Source: Pseudomonas fluorescens (lineage in GTDB: Bacteria; Pseudomonadota; Gammaproteobacteria; Pseudomonadales; Pseudomonadaceae). From it: a stretch of 64,000 nt of DNA. Location: NCBI RefSeq assembly GCF_900636825.1, contig NZ_LR134318.1, positions 4,894,001 to 4,958,000 of the forward strand, read 5' to 3'. Position numbers and translations under genes: made by a program. The notes under the pieces were generated by a model. The model was not told the origin of the DNA, made no database searches, and saw nothing but the letters and a program-made list of their open reading frames with translations. Positions 27,497-36,492 of the stretch are shown here, piece after piece. Position 1 is the stretch's first letter, and each line of letters begins with the position of its first letter.

Positions 27497-29386
27497 TTAG
27501 AAGTTCACGCCGAAGCTGAGCGCAACGAAATCGCGGTCATCCACAGTGGTGTACTTGCCGTCGAAGAAGTTGGTGTAAGCCAGGCTCGCGGTGTAGGTGT
27601 TCTGGTATTCGGCATCGACACCGAGGCTGACCGCCTTGCGACCTTCCTCGAAGTTGCCGCCAGGGCCTGGCGAGTAACCGCTGACGTCGTGGGACCAGGC
27701 CACGTTCGGCTTGAGGTTGACCCCGGCGAAGACGTCGTTGTATTCCCAGATGGCCCGGCCACGGTAGCCCCAGGACATCGAGGTGGTGAAACCGTCGTTG
27801 TCGCAATTGCGGCTGCGGTTGTTTTGTGGCGAACCGGGACCTGCGCCGTTGATGGTGCTGTTGTTGAGAATGTTGGCGCAGGTGTTGGTGGTGCCGGTGG
27901 CTGGCAACTCGCCCGGGCCGTAAACCGGATCGCGGCCGTAACGCATGTCGGAACGGCTTTCCAGCCCGCCAACGTAAGTTGCGCCGACTTCACCGACGAG
28001 GGTCAGACGGCTGGCGCCCATGACCTGATCGAAGAAGTGCGTGAACGTTGTCTGGATCTGGGTGATTTCCTTGCGCTCGTAGCCATGCAGATCCTGGCCG
28101 GGAACACCAGTGAGCAGCGAAGCGTTGGTCAAGGCGCCGCCCAGCGGACGTACCCCGGCGAACAGAATGTCGGTGGAGTTCAGTTGCACCGGCGCGTTCG
28201 GACGGTAGCTGATCTCACCGCTCCACGCCGTACCGGTAGCCAGGGTGGTGGAGAAGCTCAGGCCATAGAGGCGAATGTCTTCAGGGTATTCGATGAAGTA
28301 GTTCGAGTTACCCGCGACCAGCAGCGGTGCGAGTGCAGCAAATGGCCCCGGCAGCGCGGCGGCAGTGTTGTAGACCGACTGCGGCGCACCCGTGGCGCTG
28401 AAGATTGGCGCACGGCTGTGGTAGTTCATGAAGTAGGCGCCGAACTCGGTGTCGAGTGGCTCGAACATGTATTTGAGAGACGCGCCCCACTGACCGCTGT
28501 CACGCGCATCGCGGTCGGCGCCACGGCGCACCAGCACGCCTTCTTCGTCGACGTTGACACCGTTGGCCGCCAATGGCCCCAGCGCGATGGCAGGGATTTG
28601 CGAACGCTTGTTCAGCACGCGCAAGTTGCTGTCGCAGCCATCGGCAACGATGTCCGGTTGCGAGAAAAACGTGCCGCAGTTATCGACGACGGTCTGGTCC
28701 CATTCCAGCTGATAGAACGCTTCGGCCGAGAGATTCTCGGTCAGGCTCTGGGACACATAGAACATGTTGACCGGAATCAGGCCTTCCTTGATCTCGGCGC
28801 CCGGACGACGGAATGCAGAGACGTCGATCGGGTTGATCGAGTTGATGCCGCCGCCGATGAAGGTACTTTCACCCCAGCTTACGACCTGCTTGCCCAGACG
28901 CACCGAGCCCGGCTGATCGGCAACCGAATAATTGTGATAGACGAAGGCGTCGAGGATCTGCCCGCCGGACGACTTGGCGCCTTCCTTGCGGTTGCTGTCG
29001 CTGATGTCCTTGAACTCACGGCTCTCGTCCTTGAGTTCGAAGTCGTACCAGTATTTGCCACGGACGAACACGCCGGTGTCGCCGTATTTCAATTCAAGGT
29101 CATGGATGCCCTTGAAGATTTTCGAGAAGGTTTCGCCGCTTTTGAAGTTGGCGTGACCGTCATCGGACGTCTGCGACAGGCCGCGGCCGCCGTTGTTGAC
29201 GCCAATGAGGTTCTTGTTCGGGCTCTGAGTAGACCAACTGGCACCGAGCGACAGGGACGAGTCGAACTGACCCTCGATTTCACCGACGTTGAAACTGACG
29301 CCGAATGCGGGCCCGGCGAGCGAAGAAGCAAGACTGACCGCCAGAGGCAGTTTCGCCCGGCGCCAGAACTGGTTTACTGAGGTCAT
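27497..29386 (-). CDS. DUF1302 family outer-membrane beta-barrel protein
   Basis: 629 residues from MTSVNQFWRRAKLPLAVSLA, with a signal peptide ending near GPAFG. The rest is rich in alternating strands and ends FVALSFGVNF, a terminal Phe typical of BAM-assembled barrels. Contains the family blocks QFDSSLSLGASWS and RLGKQVVSWGES. Probably an outer-membrane channel for a hydrophobic substrate, working with the DUF1329 protein encoded just downstream. Confidence 0.9.
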   Translation of the reverse strand: MTSVNQFWRRAKLPLAVSLASSLAGPAFGVSFNVGEIEGQFDSSLSLGASWSTQSPNKNLIGVNNGGRGLSQTSDDGHANFKSGETFSKIFKGIHDLELKYGDTGVFVRGKYWYDFELKDESREFKDISDSNRKEGAKSSGGQILDAFVYHNYSVADQPGSVRLGKQVVSWGESTFIGGGINSINPIDVSAFRRPGAEIKEGLIPVNMFYVSQSLTENLSAEAFYQLEWDQTVVDNCGTFFSQPDIVADGCDSNLRVLNKRSQIPAIALGPLAANGVNVDEEGVLVRRGADRDARDSGQWGASLKYMFEPLDTEFGAYFMNYHSRAPIFSATGAPQSVYNTAAALPGPFAALAPLLVAGNSNYFIEYPEDIRLYGLSFSTTLATGTAWSGEISYRPNAPVQLNSTDILFAGVRPLGGALTNASLLTGVPGQDLHGYERKEITQIQTTFTHFFDQVMGASRLTLVGEVGATYVGGLESRSDMRYGRDPVYGPGELPATGTTNTCANILNNSTINGAGPGSPQNNRSRNCDNDGFTTSMSWGYRGRAIWEYNDVFAGVNLKPNVAWSHDVSGYSPGPGGNFEEGRKAVSLGVDAEYQNTYTASLAYTNFFDGKYTTVDDRDFVALSFGVNF

Positions 29387-29721
29387 CGACGCTACTCCAT
29401 GTGCATTATTGTTATGGCAGTGAGTACTTTTAAAAACGCTGTGGAAGATCGGGCGCCAAGGCTGCCGCAAATCACTCCAACGTTGCTCGCCCCGTCTAGC
29501 GCGTGTGCTCCGTTCTTAAAAATCCTTGAGCGGACTATAGCCAGCAGGTGGTACTGCTTGATCCCTCTAAAGTGTGATTTGCAGCCGCCAACCACTCTGG
29601 AACAGTCCTTTCGCCAGTCCGACGCATGTCGGCACGGCAAGGATGGCTGATTTTTCCGATTTCACAAGCCAAGCGCTTGCTTGGTGGGTCTGGCGCGCCG
29701 TTTTCGGCGCGCCAGCAGAGG
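29387..29721. other. Intergenic region between DUF1302 gene and acyl-CoA ligase gene
   Basis: 335 bases without a credible gene. On the minus strand TATAGT (29539-29534) could be a -10 box for the DUF1302-DUF1329 pair, but the -35 is not clear. A perfect hairpin TGGCGCGCCG/CGGCGCGCCA at 29691-29714 follows the ligase stop; it lacks a T-tract, so it is at best a weak terminator. Confidence 0.45.
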
Positions 29722-31404
29722 TCAAAGCGTAGACAGGAAGGTGCTGTTGTTGGCCTGCCATTCGGTGATGTCGAGGCGGATGCGCTTTTTGTCGAGCTTG
29801 CCGACACTGGTCTTGGGAATTTCGGTAACAAGGGCGATTTGACTGGGGATCGCCCACTTGCTCAGGTGCCCCAGTTCGACAAACGGCTTGAGATGTTCCT
29901 TGAGTTCACGCGCCCCGATCTCATGCCCTTCACGGATCACCAGCAAGGCAAACGGACGTTCACCCCACTGTGGATCGGCGATGCCCACCACTGCTACTTC
30001 GCGTACCGCCACGTGACGACTGATGAGGTCTTCGAGGTCCAGCGAGGAAATCCATTCGCCGCCGGTCTTGATCACGTCCTTGATGCGGTCGCGGATGTCG
30101 ATCACGCCCATGCTGTCGAGGGTGGCGACGTCGCCAGTGTGCAGCCAGCCGCCGGCCCACAGTTCGGCGCCCTTCTGCGGTTCGTTGAAATAGCCCTCGG
30201 TGAGCCACGGCGCACGCAGCACCAGCTCGCCTTGAGTCTCGCCATCGGCCGGGAGGAAATTGCCGTCAGTGTCGACGATCGCCGCTTCCACCAATGGCCC
30301 CGGCACTCCGGCCTTGATCCGGTAGGTGGTGCGCTCGTCTTCGCTGCCGGCCATCAGTTCATCGTTAAGATGGGCGCAGGACACCAGCGGCCCGGTTTCC
30401 GACATGCCATACGCGGCCGTGAGCTGAATGCCCCGGGCCTTGGCGGTTTCGTACAACGTGCGATTGAGCGCGCTGCCGCCAATGACGATTTTCCAGCCGC
30501 CGAAATCGGTGTCTTGCGCGCCCTTGGCATTGAGCAACATTTGCAGGATGGTCGGCACGCAATGGGAGAACGTGACCTTCTCCTTGCGCCACAACTCCAC
30601 GAGGAATTCCGGATCGTAGCGCCCCGGATAAACCTGCTTGAGGCCAAGCATGGTCGCCACGTACGGCAAGCCCCAGGCGTGAACGTGGAACATCGGCGTG
30701 ATCGGCATGTACACGTCGTTGGTGCCGAGCAGGCGCACGCTGTCGATGCAACCCATGATCGTCGACACGCCCATGGTGTGCAGCACCAGTTGCCGATGGG
30801 TGAAATACACGCCTTTCGGGTTGCCAGTGGTCCCGGTGGTGTAAAACGTGGTCGCGACAGAGTTTTCGTCAAAGTCCTGGAAATCGTATTGCGGGCTCGC
30901 CGCCGTGAGCAATTGCTCGTATTCACCGACCAGATTCGGCAGCTCGGCGGTCTTCTCCGGCAGATCGGTGAGCAGCAAGGTTTTCTCGACCGTGGTCAGG
31001 TGCGGCGCAATGGCTTGATACAGGCCGACGAACTCGCTGTTGACCAGCACAAAGCGGTCCTCGGCGTGGTTCATGGTGTAGAGGATCTGCTCCGGAGACA
31101 GGCGCACGTTGATCGTGTGGATCACCGCGCCGATCATTGGAATCGCGAACATGCATTCCAGATAACGATGGCTGTCCCAGTCCATTACCGCCACGGTATC
31201 ACCGGCTTTCACACCGGCGGCCGTGAGCACATTGGCCAGCCGTGCGACACGTTCGATCAGGGTCGGGTAACTGTAGCGAATCTGGTCACGGTAGATGATC
31301 TCGCGGGTTTTCTCGTAACGGGCGCCGGACAGCAGCAGCCGTTTGATCAGCAATGGATACTGGTAAGCCCCATCGGCCGGGGGAATGACGCGAGTCTGCA
31401 ACAT
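29722..31404 (-). CDS. Fatty-acyl-CoA ligase (AMP-forming)
   Basis: 560 residues of the ANL adenylation superfamily. AMP-binding loop FYTTGTTGNPKGVYFTHRQL near residue 190, YGMSETGP near 335, GEWISSLDLEDLI hinge near 440, and catalytic Lys in TSVGKLDKKRIR near the C-terminus. Probably activates medium-chain fatty acids, by gene order shared with the P. putida PP_0763 locus. Supplies acyl-CoA for beta-oxidation after uptake through the neighbouring envelope proteins. Confidence 0.9.
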   Translation of the reverse strand: MLQTRVIPPADGAYQYPLLIKRLLLSGARYEKTREIIYRDQIRYSYPTLIERVARLANVLTAAGVKAGDTVAVMDWDSHRYLECMFAIPMIGAVIHTINVRLSPEQILYTMNHAEDRFVLVNSEFVGLYQAIAPHLTTVEKTLLLTDLPEKTAELPNLVGEYEQLLTAASPQYDFQDFDENSVATTFYTTGTTGNPKGVYFTHRQLVLHTMGVSTIMGCIDSVRLLGTNDVYMPITPMFHVHAWGLPYVATMLGLKQVYPGRYDPEFLVELWRKEKVTFSHCVPTILQMLLNAKGAQDTDFGGWKIVIGGSALNRTLYETAKARGIQLTAAYGMSETGPLVSCAHLNDELMAGSEDERTTYRIKAGVPGPLVEAAIVDTDGNFLPADGETQGELVLRAPWLTEGYFNEPQKGAELWAGGWLHTGDVATLDSMGVIDIRDRIKDVIKTGGEWISSLDLEDLISRHVAVREVAVVGIADPQWGERPFALLVIREGHEIGARELKEHLKPFVELGHLSKWAIPSQIALVTEIPKTSVGKLDKKRIRLDITEWQANNSTFLSTL

Positions 31405-31560
31405 AAGAATCCCTTTTCTGACTGCACGGTGTTGGCGGAGAGATTCGTACTCTAGTGCGCCTGCATGACAGTCAAATCAGCCAAAGGAATGATTTGCACA
31501 GCCGTACAAATGCTAGCTTTGCGCCAGCATCCTTGGTATCAGGAAAGTGAATATGGGACC

Positions 31561-31655
31561 TGTAGGAGCTGCCGAAGGCTGCGATCTTTTGATTTTGTCT
31601 TTGGAGAAACAGATCAAGAGATCGCAGCCTCGTTTCACTCGTCAGCTCCTACAGG
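31561..31655. repeat. REP doublet, TGTAGGAGCTG class
   Basis: Arms TGTAGGAGCTGCCGAAGGCT... and GAGATCGCAGCCTCGTTTCA...CAGCTCCTACAG. The arms are of two different subtypes (CCGAAGGC against ACGAGTGAAACGAG), so the stem pairs only at its ends. Confidence 0.88.
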
Positions 31656-31670
31656 GGGGCCGTGTCGAGA

Positions 31671-32300
31671 TCAGTGCATTTCGGTGAACGCGATTTTCAC
31701 GCCAAGAGCAATCAGCACGGCGCCCATGGTGCGGTCGAACCAGTGGCCCATACGGGCAAAACCGGCGCGCACGCGCTGTTGGCTGAACAGCATCGCCACC
31801 AGGCAGAACCAGAGCGCGGTGGCCACGGCCAGGTAAACGCCGTAACCGGCCTGCACCGCCAGAGGCGTGTGCGGATTGATCACCACGGTGAACAGCGACA
31901 GGAAGAACAGCGTGGCTTTCGGGTTCAGGCCGTTGGTCACGAAGCCGGAGGTGAACGCGCCGCGCGCGGTGCGGATGCCGGCCTCTTTGTGCAGATCATC
32001 GCTCACCGCTTTGGCCGGTTGCGCGCGCAAGGCCTTGAAGCCGATGTACAGCAGATAAGCAGCGGCGGCCCATTTCAAGGCATTGAACAGCACAATCGAC
32101 TGCGACACGATCAGCCCGATGCCCAGCAGCGAATAACCGACGTGCAGGAAAATCGCCGTGCCGACGCCCAGCGCCGTCCACGTACCGGCGCGACGACCGT
32201 GGGTCACGCTCTCGCGCACCACCACGGCAAAATCCGGACCCGGGCTGGCGACGGCCAGCAAGTGGATCAGCGCAACGGTCAAAAACTCGGTCCAGTACAT
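31671..32300 (-). CDS. LysE/RhtB family amino-acid exporter
   Basis: 209 residues, six predicted membrane segments. The N-terminal ASPGPDFAVVVRES is the LysE/RhtB signature. Exports an amino acid or related metabolite from the cytoplasm; the substrate cannot be told from sequence. Confidence 0.92.
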   Translation of the reverse strand: MYWTEFLTVALIHLLAVASPGPDFAVVVRESVTHGRRAGTWTALGVGTAIFLHVGYSLLGIGLIVSQSIVLFNALKWAAAAYLLYIGFKALRAQPAKAVSDDLHKEAGIRTARGAFTSGFVTNGLNPKATLFFLSLFTVVINPHTPLAVQAGYGVYLAVATALWFCLVAMLFSQQRVRAGFARMGHWFDRTMGAVLIALGVKIAFTEMH

Positions 32301-32356
32301 GGGGGCTCCTCGAAATTGGGTTGTTCAAACTCGGCTCACCCCCGAATGCTTTCCCC

Positions 32357-32445
32357 TGTGGGAGCGAGCCTGTTCGCGAATGCGGTAGCTCAGCCAACAA
32401 AGATGTTGAATCGGATATGGCATTCGCGAGCAGGCTCGCTCCCAC
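32357..32445. repeat. REP doublet, GGGAGCGAGCCTG class
   Basis: Arms TGTGGGAGCGAGCCTGTTCG (ending TTCGCGAATG) and CATTCGCGAGCAGGCTCGCT ending CCCAC. A different REP class from the TGTAGGAGCTG copies; between divergent lysE-type and dehydrogenase genes. Confidence 0.9.
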
Positions 32446-32541
32446 TAGTGTTCCGGGCATCTCGATGCTGAGTAACGATTTGTTTCATCTGATAGGCTCG
32501 GCAGATTACGCCCTCCGCTCTCCGCACAAAAGGTACAGTTG

Positions 32542-33507
32542 ATGACGAACATGCGCCGCGCCGTTTTTCTGGATCACCCCTCGCTGGACCTCGGCGACCT
32601 CGACCTCAGTTCGTTGCGCGAAGCTTTCAGCGATCTGCAGCTGTTCGCCCAGACTTTGCCCGAACAAGTCAGCGAGCGGCTGCAAGGCGCCTGCGTGGCG
32701 ATCACTAACAAAGTTGTGATCGACGCGGCGGCCATGGCGGCCAACCCGCAACTGAAACTGATCCTGATCAGCGCCACCGGCACCAACAATGTCGATCTGA
32801 GCGCCGCCCGCGCCCACGGCATCACCGTGTGCAATTGCCAGGCGTACGGCACACCGTCGGTGGCGCAACACACGATCATGCTGTTGCTCAACCTCGCCAC
32901 GCGTCTGGCCGATTATCAGAAAGCCGTCGGCGCAGGCCGCTGGCAGCAGGCCAAACAATTCTGCCTGCTCGACTACCCTATCGTTGAGCTGCAAGGCAAA
33001 ACTCTGGGGTTGCTCGGCCATGGCGAACTCGGCAGTGCCGTGGCGCGGCTGGCCGAAGCTTTCGGCATGCGCGTGTTGCTCGGCCAGATTCCCGGCCGCC
33101 CGGCTCGGCCGGATCGCTTGCCGCTGGATGAATTGTTGCCGCAGATCGACGCGCTCACCCTGCACTGCCCGCTCAATGAACACACCCGCCATTTCATCGG
33201 CGCCCGCGAACTGGCGTCGATGAAACCCGGCGCATTCGTGGTCAATACTGCTCGGGGCGGCTTGATTGATGAGCAGGCGCTGGCCGACGCATTGCGCAGC
33301 GGCCACCTCGGTGGCGCAGCGACCGATGTGTTGAGTGTCGAGCCACCGACTCAAGGCAATCCGCTGCTGGCCGGCGACATCCCGCGCTTGATCGTCACCC
33401 CGCATAACGCTTGGGGCAGCCGCGAAGCACGCCAGCGCATCGTCGGTCAATTGACTGAAAACGCCCAGGCGTTCTTCAGCGGTAAGGCGCTGCGGGTCGT
33501 CAGTTGA
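32542..33507 (+). CDS. D-2-hydroxyacid dehydrogenase (hydroxypyruvate/glycerate type)
   Basis: 321 residues from ATG 32542 (a TTG one codon earlier is possible). NAD(P)-dependent enzyme: Rossmann motif LGHGELGSAVARLAEAFGMR near 155, catalytic Arg in VNTARGGLIDE near 235, Glu in the following segment and His in VTPHNAWGS near 290. Resembles glycerate/hydroxypyruvate reductase HprA. Directly upstream of rsmC, 32 bases apart. Confidence 0.9.
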   Translation: MTNMRRAVFLDHPSLDLGDLDLSSLREAFSDLQLFAQTLPEQVSERLQGACVAITNKVVIDAAAMAANPQLKLILISATGTNNVDLSAARAHGITVCNCQAYGTPSVAQHTIMLLLNLATRLADYQKAVGAGRWQQAKQFCLLDYPIVELQGKTLGLLGHGELGSAVARLAEAFGMRVLLGQIPGRPARPDRLPLDELLPQIDALTLHCPLNEHTRHFIGARELASMKPGAFVVNTARGGLIDEQALADALRSGHLGGAATDVLSVEPPTQGNPLLAGDIPRLIVTPHNAWGSREARQRIVGQLTENAQAFFSGKALRVVS

Positions 33508-33539
33508 TAAACTGCGGCACTTTTTTTTGAGGAGCAGTC

Positions 33540-34538
33540 ATGGATCCGCGCAGTGAAGTACTGCTTCGTCAGGCCGATTTGTTTCAGGGTTCACTGTTGT
33601 TGGCCGGTTTGCCTGCCGATGATTTGCTCGGGCGCCTGCCCAACGCGTTCGGCTGGTGCTGGCACGCTGGCGATCAAGCGGCGCTGGACGCACGCTTCGA
33701 AGGCCGCAGCCATTTCGGTGTAACCGTGCCGGAGCGCGACTTCGACAGCGCCGTGGTGTTTCTGCCCAAGTCCAAGGATCTGACCGATTACATTCTCAAT
33801 GCCGTCGCGTCGCGTCTGGCCGGGCGCGACGTGTTTCTGGTCGGTGAAAAACGCAGCGGCATCGAGGGTGCGTCCAAGCAGCTCAATCCGTTCGGCAAGC
33901 CGCGCAAGCTCGACAGCGCGCGTCACTGCCAGCTCTGGCAGGTGACCGTAGCCAACGCGCCTGAAGTGAAGTCGCTGGAAAGCCTGGCGCAAACTTATGA
34001 ACTGCCACTCGCTGAAGGCCCATTGAAGGTAATCAGCCTGCCCGGCGTGTTCAGCCACGGTCGACTGGATCGCGGCAGTGCGCTATTGCTGGAGCATCTG
34101 GACAAATTGCCAAGCGGCCATTTGCTCGACTTCGGCTGCGGCGCCGGTGTGCTGGGGGCTGCGGTGAAACGCCGCTATCCGCACAATCAGGTGACGTTGC
34201 TGGATGTCGACGCGTTCGCGGCCGCCAGCAGCCGTCTGACCCTCGCCGCCAATGGCCTGGACGCCGAGGTGCTGACCGGCGACGGTATCGACGCCGCGCC
34301 TATGGGCTTGAGCGCGATTCTGAGCAATCCGCCGTTCCACGTCGGCGTTCACACCGATTATTTCGCCACCGAGAACTTGCTGCGAAAAGCGGCGAAACAC
34401 CTGAAAAACGGCGGCGAACTGCGCTTGGTCGCCAATAGCTTTCTGAAATATCAACCGCTGATCGAAGAGCATCTGGGCATCTGCGCAATCAAGGCCGAGG
34501 GCAGTGGCTTCCGGATTTATCGGGCCAAGCGCGGTTGA
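33540..34538 (+). CDS. rsmC: 16S rRNA (guanine-1207-N2)-methyltransferase RsmC
   Basis: 332 residues, family length. Two related domains: an N-terminal inactive methyltransferase fold and a C-terminal active one with SAM loop DFGCGAGVLGAAV near 200 and the catalytic NPPFHVG motif near 262, as in N-methyltransferases of exocyclic amines. Preceded by TTTGAGGAGCAGTC ribosome site. Confidence 0.94.
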   Translation: MDPRSEVLLRQADLFQGSLLLAGLPADDLLGRLPNAFGWCWHAGDQAALDARFEGRSHFGVTVPERDFDSAVVFLPKSKDLTDYILNAVASRLAGRDVFLVGEKRSGIEGASKQLNPFGKPRKLDSARHCQLWQVTVANAPEVKSLESLAQTYELPLAEGPLKVISLPGVFSHGRLDRGSALLLEHLDKLPSGHLLDFGCGAGVLGAAVKRRYPHNQVTLLDVDAFAAASSRLTLAANGLDAEVLTGDGIDAAPMGLSAILSNPPFHVGVHTDYFATENLLRKAAKHLKNGGELRLVANSFLKYQPLIEEHLGICAIKAEGSGFRIYRAKRG

Positions 34539-34595
34539 AGTGCTTTGAAAAAAGACACTTGCTCAATCGGATTTGCCTAGGCAGAATCCGCTCCG

Positions 34596-34792
34596 TCCTA
34601 GGGGAGTAGTCTCCCACGAGCGCCAAGCTCGTCCGGCATACGTCAACATACTTGATCCTCAGATCATGGCGTATGCGACCCAAGCGTCCGCAGCAGACGG
34701 ATCGCAGGGTTTGACAAGACCTATGACACGCACACCTTACCCGGGGCGGGAAGGCTGTACGTGTCATAGCCGTGTCGACCCGCCCCTTAGGA
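34596..34792 (+). ncRNA. yybP-ykoY manganese riboswitch
   Basis: The leader before the exporter gene contains the class hallmark GGGGAGTAGTC (34601-34611), a following GC-rich stem, the GTCAACATACTTGATC segment and the closing strand CCTTAGGA (34785-34792), which pairs with TCCTAGG (34596-34602) as helix P1. This riboswitch class binds Mn2+ and commonly precedes Mn exporters; the gene beginning 8 bases later is one. Boundaries approximate. The AGGA ribosome site of the gene is inside the P1 3' strand. Confidence 0.85.
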
Positions 34793-34800
34793 AATCCCTG

Positions 34801-35385
34801 ATGCTGGACTCGTTACTCGTTCCCACCGCTGTCGTTGCCTTGGCCGAAATCGGCGACAAGACGCAACTGCTCGCGCTGATTCTCGCCGCTCGCTTTCGCA
34901 AACCCTGGCCGATCATTGCCGGGATTGTCGCCGCGACGCTGGCCAACCACGCAGCAGCCGGTGCGGTAGGTGCCTGGTTCGGCAGTTTCTTCTCAAGCGC
35001 GACGCTGCACTGGATCCTTGCCGCGAGCTTCGCCGCCACCGCATTGTGGACGCTGGTGCCGGACAAGATGGACGACGATGAAGCCAGCACGGCGCGCAAG
35101 TTCGGGCCGTTCCTGACCACGCTGATTGCGTTCTTCCTGGCTGAAATCGGTGACAAGACGCAGATCGCCACGGTGATGCTGGCCGCGCAATATCCGGAAT
35201 TGTGGCTGGTGATCATCGGCACCACCGTGGGCATGTTGATTGCCAACGTGCCGGTGGTTCTGGCGGGCAACTTTGCCGCGGACAAATTGCCGCTGACCAT
35301 GATCCGTCGCCTGGCGGCTTCAGCGTTCATGATTCTGGCGCTCGTCGCGGTATACAAAGCGATGCAGAGCAGCGGCTGGGTTTGA
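34801..35385 (+). CDS. GDT1/TMEM165 family cation exporter (MneA-like)
   Basis: 194 residues, six membrane segments in two repeats. Each repeat carries the family motif EIGDKTQ (residues 16-22 and 115-121). GDT1 proteins exchange Mn2+ or Ca2+, and the bacterial member MneA exports Mn2+. The Mn riboswitch in front supports Mn2+ export. Long open frames reaching upstream merely read through the riboswitch. Confidence 0.92.
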   Translation: MLDSLLVPTAVVALAEIGDKTQLLALILAARFRKPWPIIAGIVAATLANHAAAGAVGAWFGSFFSSATLHWILAASFAATALWTLVPDKMDDDEASTARKFGPFLTTLIAFFLAEIGDKTQIATVMLAAQYPELWLVIIGTTVGMLIANVPVVLAGNFAADKLPLTMIRRLAASAFMILALVAVYKAMQSSGWV

Positions 35386-35389
35386 AGCA

Positions 35390-35462
35390 GCGGCAAGCTG
35401 CAAGCTGCAAGCCCAGCAAATCTGCTTTGACTTGAAGCTTCCCGCTTGAAGCTCGCAGCTGC
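35390..35462. repeat. Imperfect inverted repeat (AAGCTGCAAGC type)
   Basis: GCAGCGGCAAGCTGCAAGCT at the left and CTTGAAGCTCGCAGCTGCT at the right can pair, with internal direct repeats of AAGCTGCAAGC. It lies between the convergent exporter and M48 protease genes and may act as a terminator. Looks like a dispersed element, but it is the only copy in this window. Confidence 0.5.
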
Positions 35463-35466
35463 TACT

Positions 35467-36282
35467 TCACGACTTGGGTGCTTTTTCGTACAGCGGCATG
35501 ACTTTGGGAATCGCTGCCTTCAACGCCGCTGTGCGACTGTTCGAAGACGGGTGAGTGCTGAGGAATTCCGGCGGCGCACCTTCGCTGGCCTTGCTCATTT
35601 TCTCCCACAGGGTGATCGCCGCGTTAGGGTTGTACCCGGCGCGGGCCGCGAGTTCCAAACCGATCAGGTCGGCCTCGTTTTCATTGGTGCGGCTGTTAGG
35701 CAAGGTCATCAAAAGATTCACGCCGTTGTTACCCACCTCTACCAGCGCAGGCGGGGCCCCCGCCGCGATAGCCATTTGTTGCGCCATTTGCACACCATAC
35801 GACTTCGATAACGCCTCACGTCCGTGCTCGCGCAGCGCATGGGCAATTTCATGGCCCATGACCGCGGCCGCCTCGTCGTCGGTCAGCTGCAGCTTATCGA
35901 GCAGACCGGTGTAGACAATGATCTTGCCGCCGGGACCACAGTTGGCGTTGAGTTCGTCGCTCTTGATCAGATTGACTTCCCACTGCCACTGCGCGGCATC
36001 CGGCCGGAACGTCGGCGCCTGGGCAATCAGCCGGTCAGCGATGGTTTGAATACGCTTGGCATCGGCACTCGTCTTGTCGAGCACATTCTTGCTGCTCGCA
36101 TCGCCCACGGTCTGTTGATAATCCTGAGCGTAAGCCTGATTGACCTGTTCGCTCGATACCAGGCTGAACATCCGCTGCTGGCGAACCACGCCCACCTCAC
36201 CGGCGCTGGTGGTGTTCACGGTCTCGCAGCCATTAAGCAACAGCGTTGAGCCCAGCACGCCCGCAACCAGCAATTTGTTCAT
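35467..36282 (-). CDS. M48-family metalloprotease lipoprotein
   Basis: 271 residues from MNKLLVAGVLGSTLLLNGC, lipobox LLNGC with Cys 19. Zinc motif HEIAH at 144-148 and third ligand Glu in NENEADLIGLELAARAG. Resembles the LoiP/YcaL group of outer-membrane proteases that degrade misfolded envelope proteins. The frame remains open further upstream to 38001, antisense to the chemoreceptor gene; that extension is not coding. Confidence 0.92.
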   Translation of the reverse strand: MNKLLVAGVLGSTLLLNGCETVNTTSAGEVGVVRQQRMFSLVSSEQVNQAYAQDYQQTVGDASSKNVLDKTSADAKRIQTIADRLIAQAPTFRPDAAQWQWEVNLIKSDELNANCGPGGKIIVYTGLLDKLQLTDDEAAAVMGHEIAHALREHGREALSKSYGVQMAQQMAIAAGAPPALVEVGNNGVNLLMTLPNSRTNENEADLIGLELAARAGYNPNAAITLWEKMSKASEGAPPEFLSTHPSSNSRTAALKAAIPKVMPLYEKAPKS

Positions 36283-36492
36283 CGATAACTCCCGAGATCC
36301 ATGTTCTGCAAGAGAACACTGTAGTAGGAAAAATTCATACTGAACTGACTGCCTTGCCGCACAAAGGTTCTGCACCGTTCTGAATGCGACACAGGCACAT
36401 CCAAAACGGTCAATTCGTCGCCTGCTGCTCATGCCCGCAGCCCCGCCTGCCGATAGATCCCTTGCAGAAATCCTCTCGCGTGCGGAGCTTCC

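Noticed and set aside
25220..29380. 1386-codon open frame on the plus strand
   Set aside because: It lies antisense to the LuxR, DUF1329 and DUF1302 genes, has no domain pattern and is rich in Arg, Gln, His and Val as expected of a mirror frame in GC-rich DNA.
29691..29714. Perfect GC hairpin considered as a terminator of the acyl-CoA ligase gene
   Set aside because: No T-tract on the minus-strand side, so not called as a rho-independent terminator.
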